A program made the position numbers and the translations under genes. Source: Candidatus Lachnoclostridium avicola (GTDB lineage Bacteria > Bacillota > Clostridia > Lachnospirales > Lachnospiraceae). From it: 64,000 nt of DNA. Under the pieces are notes generated by a model that worked only from the letters and a program-made list of their open reading frames with translations, was not told the DNA's origin and did not search any database. Within the stretch, counting starts at the first letter, position 1. Every line of letters starts with the position of its first letter. Below are positions 8,310-16,185 of this stretch, piece by piece. The stretch lies in assembly GCA_019114465.1 (NCBI GenBank), contig DXFM01000047.1:1-64000 (forward strand), read 5' to 3'.

Positions 8310-9305
8310 ATGGAACGAAGGATCATCACCACCGACGTGGTGACAGAGGAAGAAAAGAAAATAGAAGGGACGCTCCGGCCCCAGTACCTGAAGGACTATA
8401 TCGGCCAGACAAAGATCAAGTCCATTCTGAAGGTGTTTATCGACGCGGCCAAGTCCAGGGGGGAGTCCCTGGACCACGTGCTGTTTTACGGGCCTCCCGG
8501 ACTGGGAAAGACCACTCTCTGCGGCATTATCGCCAATGAGATGGGAGTGAACATGAAGGTGACCAGCGGTCCGGCCATTGAAAAGCCGGGGGAGATGGCG
8601 GCTATTCTCAACAATCTCCAGGAGGGAGACGTACTCTTTGTGGATGAGATCCACCGGCTGAACCGCCAGGTGGAGGAGGTACTCTACCCGGCCATGGAGG
8701 ATTTTGCCATTGACATTATGCTGGGCAAGGAGTCTTCCGCCCGGTCCATCCGGCTGGAGCTCCCCCACTTTACCCTGGTGGGAGCCACCACCAGAGCCGG
8801 CCTGCTGACGGCCCCCCTGCGGGACCGGTTCGGCATGGTGCAGAAGCTGGATTTCTACACGCCGGAGGAGCTGGAGGAGATCATCGTCCGCTCGGCGAAG
8901 GTGTTGAACGTGGAGATTGACCGGGAGGGAGCCGGAGAGATCGCAAAGAGAGCCAGGGGTACGCCCCGCCTTGCCAACCGGCTGCTGAAACGGGTGAGGG
9001 ATTTCGCCCAGGTCAAGTACGACGGGGTGATCACGAAGGAAGTGGCGGATTTTGCTCTGGATATTCTGGAGGTGGACCGCCTGGGCCTGGACAACAACGA
9101 TCGGAATATTCTTCTCACCATCATCCAGAAATTTTCCGGCGGGCCGGTGGGCCTGGATACTCTGGCGGCAGCCCTGGGGGAGGACGCGGGTACTCTGGAG
9201 GACGTGTATGAGCCCTATCTCCTTATGAACGGGCTGATCAACCGAACGCCGAGAGGGCGGATGGCCACGGACCTGGCCTATCATCATCTGGGGCTTTCCA
9301 GATAG
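8310..9305 (+). CDS. ruvB: Holliday junction helicase motor RuvB
   Basis: 331 residues, full length. AAA+ ATPase with Walker [10 protein letters not shown] (61-69), Walker B LFVDEIHR (about 109-116), sensor 1 GATTRAG and the arginine segment LRDRFG, then a C-terminal winged helix ending near TPRGRMAT. It drives branch migration during recombination repair together with RuvA. The ribosome site (AAAGCAGG) is weak compared with neighbours. No terminator is visible behind it. Confidence 0.97.
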   Translation: MERRIITTDVVTEEEKKIEGTLRPQYLKDYIGQTKIKSILKVFIDAAKSRGESLDHVLFYGPPGLGKTTLCGIIANEMGVNMKVTSGPAIEKPGEMAAILNNLQEGDVLFVDEIHRLNRQVEEVLYPAMEDFAIDIMLGKESSARSIRLELPHFTLVGATTRAGLLTAPLRDRFGMVQKLDFYTPEELEEIIVRSAKVLNVEIDREGAGEIAKRARGTPRLANRLLKRVRDFAQVKYDGVITKEVADFALDILEVDRLGLDNNDRNILLTIIQKFSGGPVGLDTLAAALGEDAGTLEDVYEPYLLMNGLINRTPRGRMATDLAYHHLGLSR

Positions 9306-9424
9306 AAAACACACAAGATATGGAAAAATCACTGGCGCAGTGCGGGCTGGTGTGGTATACTTTCACTGAATACAGGGAACGGAAGAGAAACGTGCCTTCA
9401 GCAACAGGATAGGAGAAATGTGGG

Positions 9425-9823
9425 ATGGAGTCAAAAAATTACGCAGAGGTACTCATCGACGGAGAGATCTACACTCTGGAAGGCCAGGAAGAAGAAGCGT
9501 ATCTTCAGAAGGTGGCCAGCTATATCAATGAGAAGATTTCCCTTATGAAGAAGCAGAAGGGCTTTACCAAGCAGAACCGGGATTATCAGGTGACCATGGT
9601 GGAGCTGAACATGGCGGATGATTATTTTAAAAGCCAGGAGCGGGCGAAGCAGCTGGAAGAGCAGAATCGGGCTTTGGAGAAAGAGACCTACAGCTTAAAG
9701 CATGAGCTGGTGACGACTCAGATGAAACTGGAGAAAGCCCTTCATGAGCTGGAAGAGATGAAGAAGAATAAAACAGCAGGAGCCCCTGAAAAAGCAGCTT
9801 CCCAGAATCAGAAGCAGCAGTGA
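9425..9823 (+). CDS. zapA: Cell division protein ZapA
   Basis: 132 residues. The N-terminal domain VLIDGEIYTLEGQEEEAYLQKVASYIN is the ZapA fold that binds FtsZ, split here only by description; the C-terminal half (about 60-115) is a long coiled coil rich in Glu, Lys and Leu that forms the tetramer. ZapA bundles FtsZ filaments at the septum. AGGAG at 9411-9415 is 9 bases upstream of the ATG; an overlapping ATG at 9418 is in another frame. An extended -10 (TGGTATACT, 9354-9361) without a good -35 may start transcription. A terminator follows at 9835. Confidence 0.85.
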   Translation: MESKNYAEVLIDGEIYTLEGQEEEAYLQKVASYINEKISLMKKQKGFTKQNRDYQVTMVELNMADDYFKSQERAKQLEEQNRALEKETYSLKHELVTTQMKLEKALHELEEMKKNKTAGAPEKAASQNQKQQ

Positions 9824-9834
9824 GCCGGGGCGTA

Positions 9835-9862
9835 AGTGTCCGGACAAGCCGGGCACTTTTTT
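9835..9862 (+). terminator. Intrinsic terminator after zapA
   Basis: Stem AGTGTCCGG (9835-9843) with CCGGGCACT (9849-9857, one G-U pair), 5-base loop, then six T. Clear Rho-independent signal. Confidence 0.85.
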
Positions 9863-9922
9863 CTGTCCCATTTTCCGAAAAAAAGGGAGGACAGGAAAAA
9901 CTGTGAATATGGAGGAGAGAGT

Positions 9923-12121
9923 TTGAACAGGAAACAAGTGGAAATACTGGCTCCCGCCGGCTCCTACGAGAGCATGAAGGCGGCGGTGAACGCCGGGGCG
10001 GATGCGGTGTACATTGGAGGTTCCCGGTTTGGGGCCAGAGCCTATGCGGAAAATCTGGATGAGGAGACCATGCTGAAGGCCATTGACTATGTCCATCTCC
10101 ATGGCTGCCGTCTGTATATGACGGTCAATACCCTGATGAAGGAGGAGGAGCTGGCCGGCCTTTTTGAATACCTGAATCCCTATTATATGCAGGGCCTGGA
10201 CGCGGCCATTGTCCAGGATTTCGGCGTATTTTCCTATCTGAGGGATCATTTCCCGGGACTGCATCTTCACGCCAGCACCCAGATGACCATTACAGGGCCT
10301 TATGGAGCCAGGCTGCTGAAGGAGATGGGAGCCAGCCGGATTGTGACGGCCAGAGAGCTTTCCCTGGAGGAGATAAGGGAGATCCGGGATCAGGTGGACA
10401 TTGAGATCGAGAGCTTCGTCCACGGGGCCCTCTGTTACTGCTATTCCGGCCAGTGCCTGATGAGCAGCCTGATCGGCGGCCGCAGCGGCAACCGGGGCCG
10501 GTGCGCCCAGACCTGCCGCCTGCCCTATGAAGTAAAGCAGGGGGGAAGACCGTTAAATAAAAAAGAAGAGCGGTACGTGCTCAGCCTGAAGGATCTGTGT
10601 ACCCTGGATCTCATTCCGGATATGGTGGAGGCGGGAGTGTACTCCATGAAGATCGAGGGGCGGATGAAAAGCCCCAGGTATACTGCAGGCGTCGTGAGTG
10701 TGTACCGGAAGTATGTGGACCGGTATCTGAGGGAAGGCCGGGAAGGCTACCGGGTGGATCCGGCGGACAAGCGTCTGCTTCTGGACCTGTTTGACCGGGG
10801 CGGCTTTTCCGAAGGGTATTACCGGGAGCACAACGGGCGGAACATGGTGGCTTTGAAGGAGAAACCGACTTTCCGTCAGGGCAATCAGCAGCTGTTTGAC
10901 TATCTGGATGAGACTTATGTGAATGGAGAAATCCGGGAGCCGGTGCGGGGGACGGTGAGTCTCCGGGAGGGAGAGCCCTCTGCTCTGCGTCTTTCCGTCA
11001 TGAACCGGTGCACCGGACAGGAGATCACTGTGGAGACGGAGGGAGCGGCTGCCCAGACCGCCTTAAACCAGCCCATTACCAGGGAAAAACTGTTAAAGCA
11101 GATGGAAAAGACCGGGGGAACGCCCTTTGAATTCCAGACGCTGGAGGCGGAGATCTCCGGCCGGCCTTTCCTGCCGGTGCAGGCATTAAATGAGCTGCGC
11201 CGCATGGGCCTCGCCCGGCTGGAGGAAGGAGTGCTGGCATCTTTCCGGCGGGAAAGGGGGATTTCAGACCGAGAGAAGAAGGAGAGACCCAAGGCGCCGG
11301 CTGCCTGGAAACCTCTTCTCACTGCCCAGGTGGAGCGGCCGGATACGGCGGAGGAGCTTCTGAAGGTGAAGGATATCTCCAGAATTTATCTGGAGTCGGC
11401 TCTCATCGGCGCGGACCGGTGGAAATTTCTGGCGGATGCCTGCCACAAAGCGGGGAAGGAATGCTTTTTAAGTCTGCCCCATATTTTCCGCACAGAGGCC
11501 AGAGACTATTTCCGGAGAGAACGGGAATCCTTTTTACAGGCGGGATTTGACGGCTGTCTGCTGCGCTCTGCGGAGGAGATCCTGTTTCTCAGGGAAGAAA
11601 TGGGCTGGACGGGAATCGTGACTTTTGACAGCAGCCTCTATGGCTTCAACTCCCAGGCGGAGGAGACCATGGAGAGCCTGGGAGCGGATGAGCAGACTCT
11701 GCCGGTGGAGCTTAACGGCAGGGAGCTGGCGGAGCTGGGCTGTGAAGGGAAGGAGCTGACGGTATACGGCAGCATTCCCGTCATGGTGTCGGCCCAGTGT
11801 GTCCGCAGGACGGTGTCCGGCTGTGACAGGAAGCCGGGGATCCTGACTCTGAAAGACCGGGTGGGAAAAGAGTTTCCCGTGAGAAACTGCTGCCGGTTCT
11901 GCTACAATCTGATTTACAACAGCACGCCTCTCTCCCTTCTGGGACAGGAAAAACAGGTGAAGAACCTGGGACCGGCGAGACTCCGTCTTCAGTTTACCAT
12001 GGAGGAGCCGGGAAAGGCCGCGGAGATTGCGGAGGCCTTTGGGGACAGCTTCCTCCGGGGCAGGGAGAGAACCCTGGCCGGGGATTTCACCAGAGGACAC
12101 TTTAAACGGGGCGTAGAGTAA
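9923..12121 (+). CDS. Peptidase U32 family protein with DUF3656 (RlhA-like)
   Basis: 732 residues. The U32 core starts at VEILAPAG, with DAVYIGG and the Cys-rich block CYCYSGQC...GRCAQTC (Cys171, 173, 178, 194, 198) that in this family holds iron-sulfur or tRNA/rRNA-modifying activity; RNCCRFC near residue 655 adds more cysteines. The long C-terminal part corresponds to DUF3656. E. coli RlhA with the same layout hydroxylates a 23S rRNA cytidine; other members act on tRNA, so the exact substrate is inference. Start is TTG at 9923, 5 bases after GGAGGAG; the frame extends upstream through the zapA terminator without a site. Confidence 0.8.
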   Translation: MNRKQVEILAPAGSYESMKAAVNAGADAVYIGGSRFGARAYAENLDEETMLKAIDYVHLHGCRLYMTVNTLMKEEELAGLFEYLNPYYMQGLDAAIVQDFGVFSYLRDHFPGLHLHASTQMTITGPYGARLLKEMGASRIVTARELSLEEIREIRDQVDIEIESFVHGALCYCYSGQCLMSSLIGGRSGNRGRCAQTCRLPYEVKQGGRPLNKKEERYVLSLKDLCTLDLIPDMVEAGVYSMKIEGRMKSPRYTAGVVSVYRKYVDRYLREGREGYRVDPADKRLLLDLFDRGGFSEGYYREHNGRNMVALKEKPTFRQGNQQLFDYLDETYVNGEIREPVRGTVSLREGEPSALRLSVMNRCTGQEITVETEGAAAQTALNQPITREKLLKQMEKTGGTPFEFQTLEAEISGRPFLPVQALNELRRMGLARLEEGVLASFRRERGISDREKKERPKAPAAWKPLLTAQVERPDTAEELLKVKDISRIYLESALIGADRWKFLADACHKAGKECFLSLPHIFRTEARDYFRRERESFLQAGFDGCLLRSAEEILFLREEMGWTGIVTFDSSLYGFNSQAEETMESLGADEQTLPVELNGRELAELGCEGKELTVYGSIPVMVSAQCVRRTVSGCDRKPGILTLKDRVGKEFPVRNCCRFCYNLIYNSTPLSLLGQEKQVKNLGPARLRLQFTMEEPGKAAEIAEAFGDSFLRGRERTLAGDFTRGHFKRGVE

Positions 12122-12140
12122 GGATGAAACGGGTGATAAT

Positions 12141-13463
12141 TTGACGACTCTCATACTGGAAGGATCAAAATATCTGATGATATTTCTGATGATCTTTTAC
12201 GCGTACCTGAATTTCCGGTTTTTCGGCGAAAAGTATGACATCAGAAAATTGAAAATATGCAGAAAACAGAATGCGGCCATGTTTCTGATCCACTTTTTAG
12301 GCTTTCTCTCCCTGTATCTGGAGCGGGGGGAGGAGGAGATCCTGGTATTTTACGGAGCCCAGGTGGTGTTTTTCGGCCTGTATCTGTTGCTGTCCCGGGT
12401 CTTTTACCGGAACATTTCACGGCTTCTGCTGAACAATATGTGTATGCTGCTGAGCGTGGGCTTTCTCATGCTGGCCAGGCTGAATCTGGATCGGGCGGTG
12501 CGCCAGTTTGCCATTGTGGCGGTGTCCGCTGCGGTGACATGGCTGATTCCCTTTATCATTGACCGGGTGTGGCAGCTGTCGAAGATCCCGTGGGTGTACG
12601 GCATCGGCGGCCTTCTGCTGCTGGCGGTGGTCTGCGTGGCGGGAGTGACCAGCTACGGGGCGAAGATGACCTTAAGCTTTGGGCCGGTGAGCTTTCAGCC
12701 GGCGGAGTTTGTAAAGATCTGCTTTGTATTTTTTGTGGCGACCATGTTTTACCGGTCCACGGATTTTAAGACGGTGGCCATGACCACGGGGGTGGCAGCC
12801 GCCCATGTGCTGGTGCTGGTGCTGTCCAGGGATCTGGGGAATGCCCTGATCTTTTTCCTCACCTACCTGTTCATGCTGTTTGTGGCCACGGGGAAATGGC
12901 TGTACCTGGGTTCCGGGCTGGCCGCCGGATGCGCGGCGTCGGTGGCGGCCTACCGCCTGTTTCCCCATGTGCAGCGCCGTGTGGCGGCCTGGCGGGATCC
13001 CTGGTCGGATGTGGCGGATACGGGCTATCAGATCGCCCAGTCCCTGTTTGCCATCGGAACCGGCGGCTGGCTGGGCATGGGGCTGGGCCGGGGGCTCCCG
13101 GAGAAGATCCCGGTGGTGGAGGAGGACTTTATGATCTCCGCTGTGGCGGAGGAGCTGGGCGGCCTTTTTGCCATCTGCCTGATCCTCATCTGCCTGGGCT
13201 GTTTTCTGCAGTTTATGATGATCGCCGTGCGGATGCAGGCCATGTTTTACAAGCTCATCGCCTTCGGCCTGGGCTGCGAGTACATTGTGCAGGTGCTTCT
13301 GACGGTGGGGGGAGCGGTGAAATTTATTCCCCTGACCGGTGTGACCCTGCCTCTGGTGAGCTACGGCGGCAGTTCTGTGGCCGGGACGTTTATTCTGTTC
13401 AGTGTGATCCAGGGGCTGTATATTTTGAAGAGAAATGAAGAGGAAGAAGATGAAGAAAAGTAA
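12141..13463 (+). CDS. FtsW/RodA/SpoVE family lipid II polymerase
   Basis: 440 residues, about ten membrane segments. The SEDS family polymerises lipid II into glycan strands with a partner class B PBP. Family features visible: KMTLSFGPVSFQPAEFVKI (about 174-192), the AWRDPWSD loop (about 281-288) and the C-terminal FIPLTGVTLPLVSYGGSS. An extra N-terminal segment of about 60 residues has two more hydrophobic helices than classic FtsW. Start TTG at 12141 follows GGGTGA by 4 bases. The PBP gene overlaps its 3' end by 29 bases, so the pair is translationally coupled and probably works as one synthase. Confidence 0.88.
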   Translation: MTTLILEGSKYLMIFLMIFYAYLNFRFFGEKYDIRKLKICRKQNAAMFLIHFLGFLSLYLERGEEEILVFYGAQVVFFGLYLLLSRVFYRNISRLLLNNMCMLLSVGFLMLARLNLDRAVRQFAIVAVSAAVTWLIPFIIDRVWQLSKIPWVYGIGGLLLLAVVCVAGVTSYGAKMTLSFGPVSFQPAEFVKICFVFFVATMFYRSTDFKTVAMTTGVAAAHVLVLVLSRDLGNALIFFLTYLFMLFVATGKWLYLGSGLAAGCAASVAAYRLFPHVQRRVAAWRDPWSDVADTGYQIAQSLFAIGTGGWLGMGLGRGLPEKIPVVEEDFMISAVAEELGGLFAICLILICLGCFLQFMMIAVRMQAMFYKLIAFGLGCEYIVQVLLTVGGAVKFIPLTGVTLPLVSYGGSSVAGTFILFSVIQGLYILKRNEEEEDEEK

Positions 13464-14892
13464 TCCGAATCCAAAGGCAAATAAGAACATTCTGCGACTG
13501 GCCTACGTGGTGGCGGGAGTCTTTGTGTGCATGATTCTCTATCTGGGATATTTTCTCCAGTTTAAGAGCGATTCAGCCATCAACAACGCCTACAATCCCC
13601 GGGTGGATCTGCTGGCGGAGCGGGTGGTCCGGGGAGATATCCGTTCCGCGGACGGCCAGGTGCTGGCCAGAACAGTGACGGCGGAGGACGGAACGGAACG
13701 GAGAGAGTATCCCTTCGGCTCCCTATATGCCCACGTGGTGGGATATACGGGAAACGGCAGGACCGGCATTGAGTCTCTGACGAATTTTTACCTGCTCACC
13801 TCCCATGTGAATCTGGTGGAACAGATCCTGAATCAGTTTTCCGGCACGAAGAATCTGGGGGACGACGTGGTGACCACCCTGGATTCCACTCTGCAGCAGA
13901 CGGCCTATGATCTGCTGGGAGACCGGAGGGGAGCGGTGGTGGCCATGGAACCGGATACGGGGAAGATTCTGGCCATGGTGTCGAAGCCGGATTATGATCC
14001 CAACACCATCGCGGAGGACTGGAGCTCCCTCACCGCCGACGAGGCGGGGGAGGCCAGACTGTTAAACCGAGCCACCCAGGGGCTCTATGCTCCCGGCTCC
14101 ACCTTTAAGATTCTGACCCTGCTGGAGTATCTGCGGGAACATCCCGCCGATTACGGGGAGTTTCATTTTGATTGCGACGGAACCTATGAATACGGGGATT
14201 ATACCATCCGGTGCTATCACGGGGAGGCCCACGGCAGCCAGGATCTGGCCCAGGCCTTTGCCAATTCCTGCAACGGCGCCTTTGCCCAGATCGGCCTGAC
14301 TCTGGATAAGGACCGCTTTCATCAGCTGGCCCTGGAACTCCTGTACAACCAGGAACTGCCTTTGTCCCTTCCCTACAGCCAGAGCTCTTTTTCCATGACG
14401 GCGGAGGCAGATGACTGGGAGACCCTGCAGACGGCCATCGGACAGGGGAAAACCCAGACTACTCCCATGCACACTCTGTTGATCACCGCGGCCATCGCCA
14501 ACGGGGGGACCTTGATGAGACCTTATCTCATCGATCATCTGGAAAATGCGGGAGGCCAGGAGGTGGAGAAGTTTATGCCGTCCTCCTATGGCCAGCTGAT
14601 GACTGCGGAGGAGGCCGGAAGGCTGACGGAATTCATGAGAGGTGTGGTGACGGAAGGCACCGGTTCCGCGGTGCGGACGGACGCCTACACCGTGGCCGGA
14701 AAGACCGGTTCCGCAGAGTTTGAGACGGGAAAAGAGACCCATGCCTGGTTTACCGGCTTTGCCCCCGCGGAGGATCCCCAGATCGCTGTGGTGGTTCTGG
14801 TGGAAGAGGGAGGATCCGGCGGAAGGGCGGCGGCCCCCATTGCCAGGGGAATATTTGATGCCTACTTTTCCGGGAGCCAGTCCGGCTCCTGA
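13435..14892 (+). CDS. Class B penicillin-binding protein (transpeptidase)
   Basis: 485 residues. One N-terminal membrane segment (about 18-41), then a short pedestal region and a transpeptidase domain with SxxK STFK (Ser222), SxN SCN (278-280) and KTG (423-425). It cross-links peptidoglycan outside the membrane and is the natural partner of the overlapping FtsW/RodA protein. The length is short for a monofunctional PBP2, closer to PbpA-like proteins of actinobacteria and some clostridia. An alternative in-frame ATG at 13450 is equally spaced from purine-rich sequence, so the first five residues are uncertain. Confidence 0.9.
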   Translation: MKRKKMKKSNPNPKANKNILRLAYVVAGVFVCMILYLGYFLQFKSDSAINNAYNPRVDLLAERVVRGDIRSADGQVLARTVTAEDGTERREYPFGSLYAHVVGYTGNGRTGIESLTNFYLLTSHVNLVEQILNQFSGTKNLGDDVVTTLDSTLQQTAYDLLGDRRGAVVAMEPDTGKILAMVSKPDYDPNTIAEDWSSLTADEAGEARLLNRATQGLYAPGSTFKILTLLEYLREHPADYGEFHFDCDGTYEYGDYTIRCYHGEAHGSQDLAQAFANSCNGAFAQIGLTLDKDRFHQLALELLYNQELPLSLPYSQSSFSMTAEADDWETLQTAIGQGKTQTTPMHTLLITAAIANGGTLMRPYLIDHLENAGGQEVEKFMPSSYGQLMTAEEAGRLTEFMRGVVTEGTGSAVRTDAYTVAGKTGSAEFETGKETHAWFTGFAPAEDPQIAVVVLVEEGGSGGRAAAPIARGIFDAYFSGSQSGS

Positions 14893-14933
14893 CAGAAAGC
14901 GGGCGGCGGAAAGTAAAATACAAGGAGGATAAA

Positions 14934-15707
14934 ATGTTCAGGGCGAGAGAATATGTAAAGGCGGAAAGTCTGAAGGAGGCCTGGGACCTGAACCAGAAGC
15001 GTTCTTCCGTCCTGGTGGGCGGAATGATGTGGCTGAAGATGGGAAACGGCCAGAAGAAGACGGTGGTGGACCTGTCCGGCCTGGGGCTGGATCAGATCCG
15101 GGAGACCGAGGAAGAGTTTATTATCGGCTGTATGTGCACGTTAAGACAGCTGGAGCTTCACCAGGGGCTGAACCGGGAGTTTGACGGCCTGTTCCGGGAC
15201 TGCGTAAAGCACATTGTGGGCGTCCAGTTCCGCAACGGGGCCACGGTGGGAGGAAGCGTATTCGGACGGTATGGATTTTCCGATGTGCTCACCGGTCTGA
15301 TGGCCCTGGAGACGGAGGTGGAGCTCTACCAGGGAGGAAGAATGTCTCTGGAGGAATTTGGGGCCATGCCCTATGACCGGGATATTCTGGTGGGGATCCG
15401 TGTCCGCAGAGATGGGCGGAAGGCCGCTTATATTTCCCAGAGAAATACGGAGACGGATTTTCCGGTCATCGCCTGTGCCCTTTCCCGGAAAGGCGATCAG
15501 TGGAAGGTTTCCGTGGGAGCCCGGCCGAAACGGGCGGAGAGCAGGATCATCTGCGGAACGGGAAAGACAGCGGGAGAGCTGGCGGAGGAGGCCGCAGGAC
15601 TGTTTGACTACGGTTCCAACATGAGGGCCAGCGGCCAGTACCGGGCCCATCTCGCCCGGGTTTATATTGAGAGACTGGCGGCTCAGCTTATGGGAGAGGA
15701 GGCATAA
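14934..15707 (+). CDS. Molybdenum hydroxylase FAD-binding subunit
   Basis: 257 residues, matching the XdhB/CoxM family that passes electrons between iron-sulfur clusters and a flavin. The usual AGGTDL flavin loop reads VGGMMWLKMG here (Gly29-Gly30 kept, Thr-Asp replaced by Met-Met), while the second loop NGATVGGSV is conserved. A small C-terminal domain with VGARPKRA follows. AAGGAGG lies just upstream. The next subunit begins one base after its stop. No terminator or promoter is visible in the 41-base gap to the PBP gene, so it may be read from the cell-wall genes. Confidence 0.8.
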   Translation: MFRAREYVKAESLKEAWDLNQKRSSVLVGGMMWLKMGNGQKKTVVDLSGLGLDQIRETEEEFIIGCMCTLRQLELHQGLNREFDGLFRDCVKHIVGVQFRNGATVGGSVFGRYGFSDVLTGLMALETEVELYQGGRMSLEEFGAMPYDRDILVGIRVRRDGRKAAYISQRNTETDFPVIACALSRKGDQWKVSVGARPKRAESRIICGTGKTAGELAEEAAGLFDYGSNMRASGQYRAHLARVYIERLAAQLMGEEA

Positions 15708-15708
15708 G

Positions 15709-16185
15709 ATGGAGATCTGTGTGAAATTAAACGGAAGAGATGTCCGGGCGGAAGTGGGGGCGGACCTGCTCCTGCTGGATTTTGTCCGGGCCCATGGCTG
15801 CCTCAGCGTGAAGCGGGGCTGCGAGACCTCCAACTGCGGTCTCTGTACGGTCTGGCTGGACGGAAAGCCGGTGTTGTCCTGCTCGGTGCTGGCAGTGCGG
15901 GCGGATGGCCATGAGGTGACCACCCTGGAGGGAGTGGAGAAGGAGGCGGAGGCCTTCGGCCGGTATCTGGCGGGAGAGGGAGCGGAGCAGTGCGGCTTCT
16001 GCAGTCCCGGCCTGATCATGAATGTGCTGGCCATGGAGAGAGAACTGGTTTCCCCCACAGAGGAGGAAATCCGGGAATACCTGGCGGGCAATCTGTGCCG
16101 GTGCACCGGTTATATGGGGCAGATGCGGGCCATTGAGAAATATCTGAACCGGAAAGGAGGACGCGTCTGTGGAGAGAACAGCTAA
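15709..16185 (+). CDS. Molybdenum hydroxylase [2Fe-2S] subunit
   Basis: 158 residues. The plant-ferredoxin-type cluster is held by the cysteines in KRGCETSNCGLCTVW plus a later PVLSC; the second, all-helical domain holds the other cluster through QCGFCSPG and LCRCTGY. These are the standard XdhC/CoxS signatures. GGAGAGGAGG at 15693-15702 lies 6 bases before the ATG at 15709, within the end of the FAD gene; an earlier ATG at 15667 is inside that gene. Its 3' end overlaps the large-subunit start by 17 bases. Confidence 0.93.
   Translation: MEICVKLNGRDVRAEVGADLLLLDFVRAHGCLSVKRGCETSNCGLCTVWLDGKPVLSCSVLAVRADGHEVTTLEGVEKEAEAFGRYLAGEGAEQCGFCSPGLIMNVLAMERELVSPTEEEIREYLAGNLCRCTGYMGQMRAIEKYLNRKGGRVCGENS

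Noticed and set aside
12141-14892. Sporulation-specific SpoVE/SpoVD identity for the FtsW-like and PBP pair
   Set aside because: The PBP lacks a C-terminal PASTA extension and is short, and the context gives no sporulation promoter; a general SEDS/PBP label is safer.
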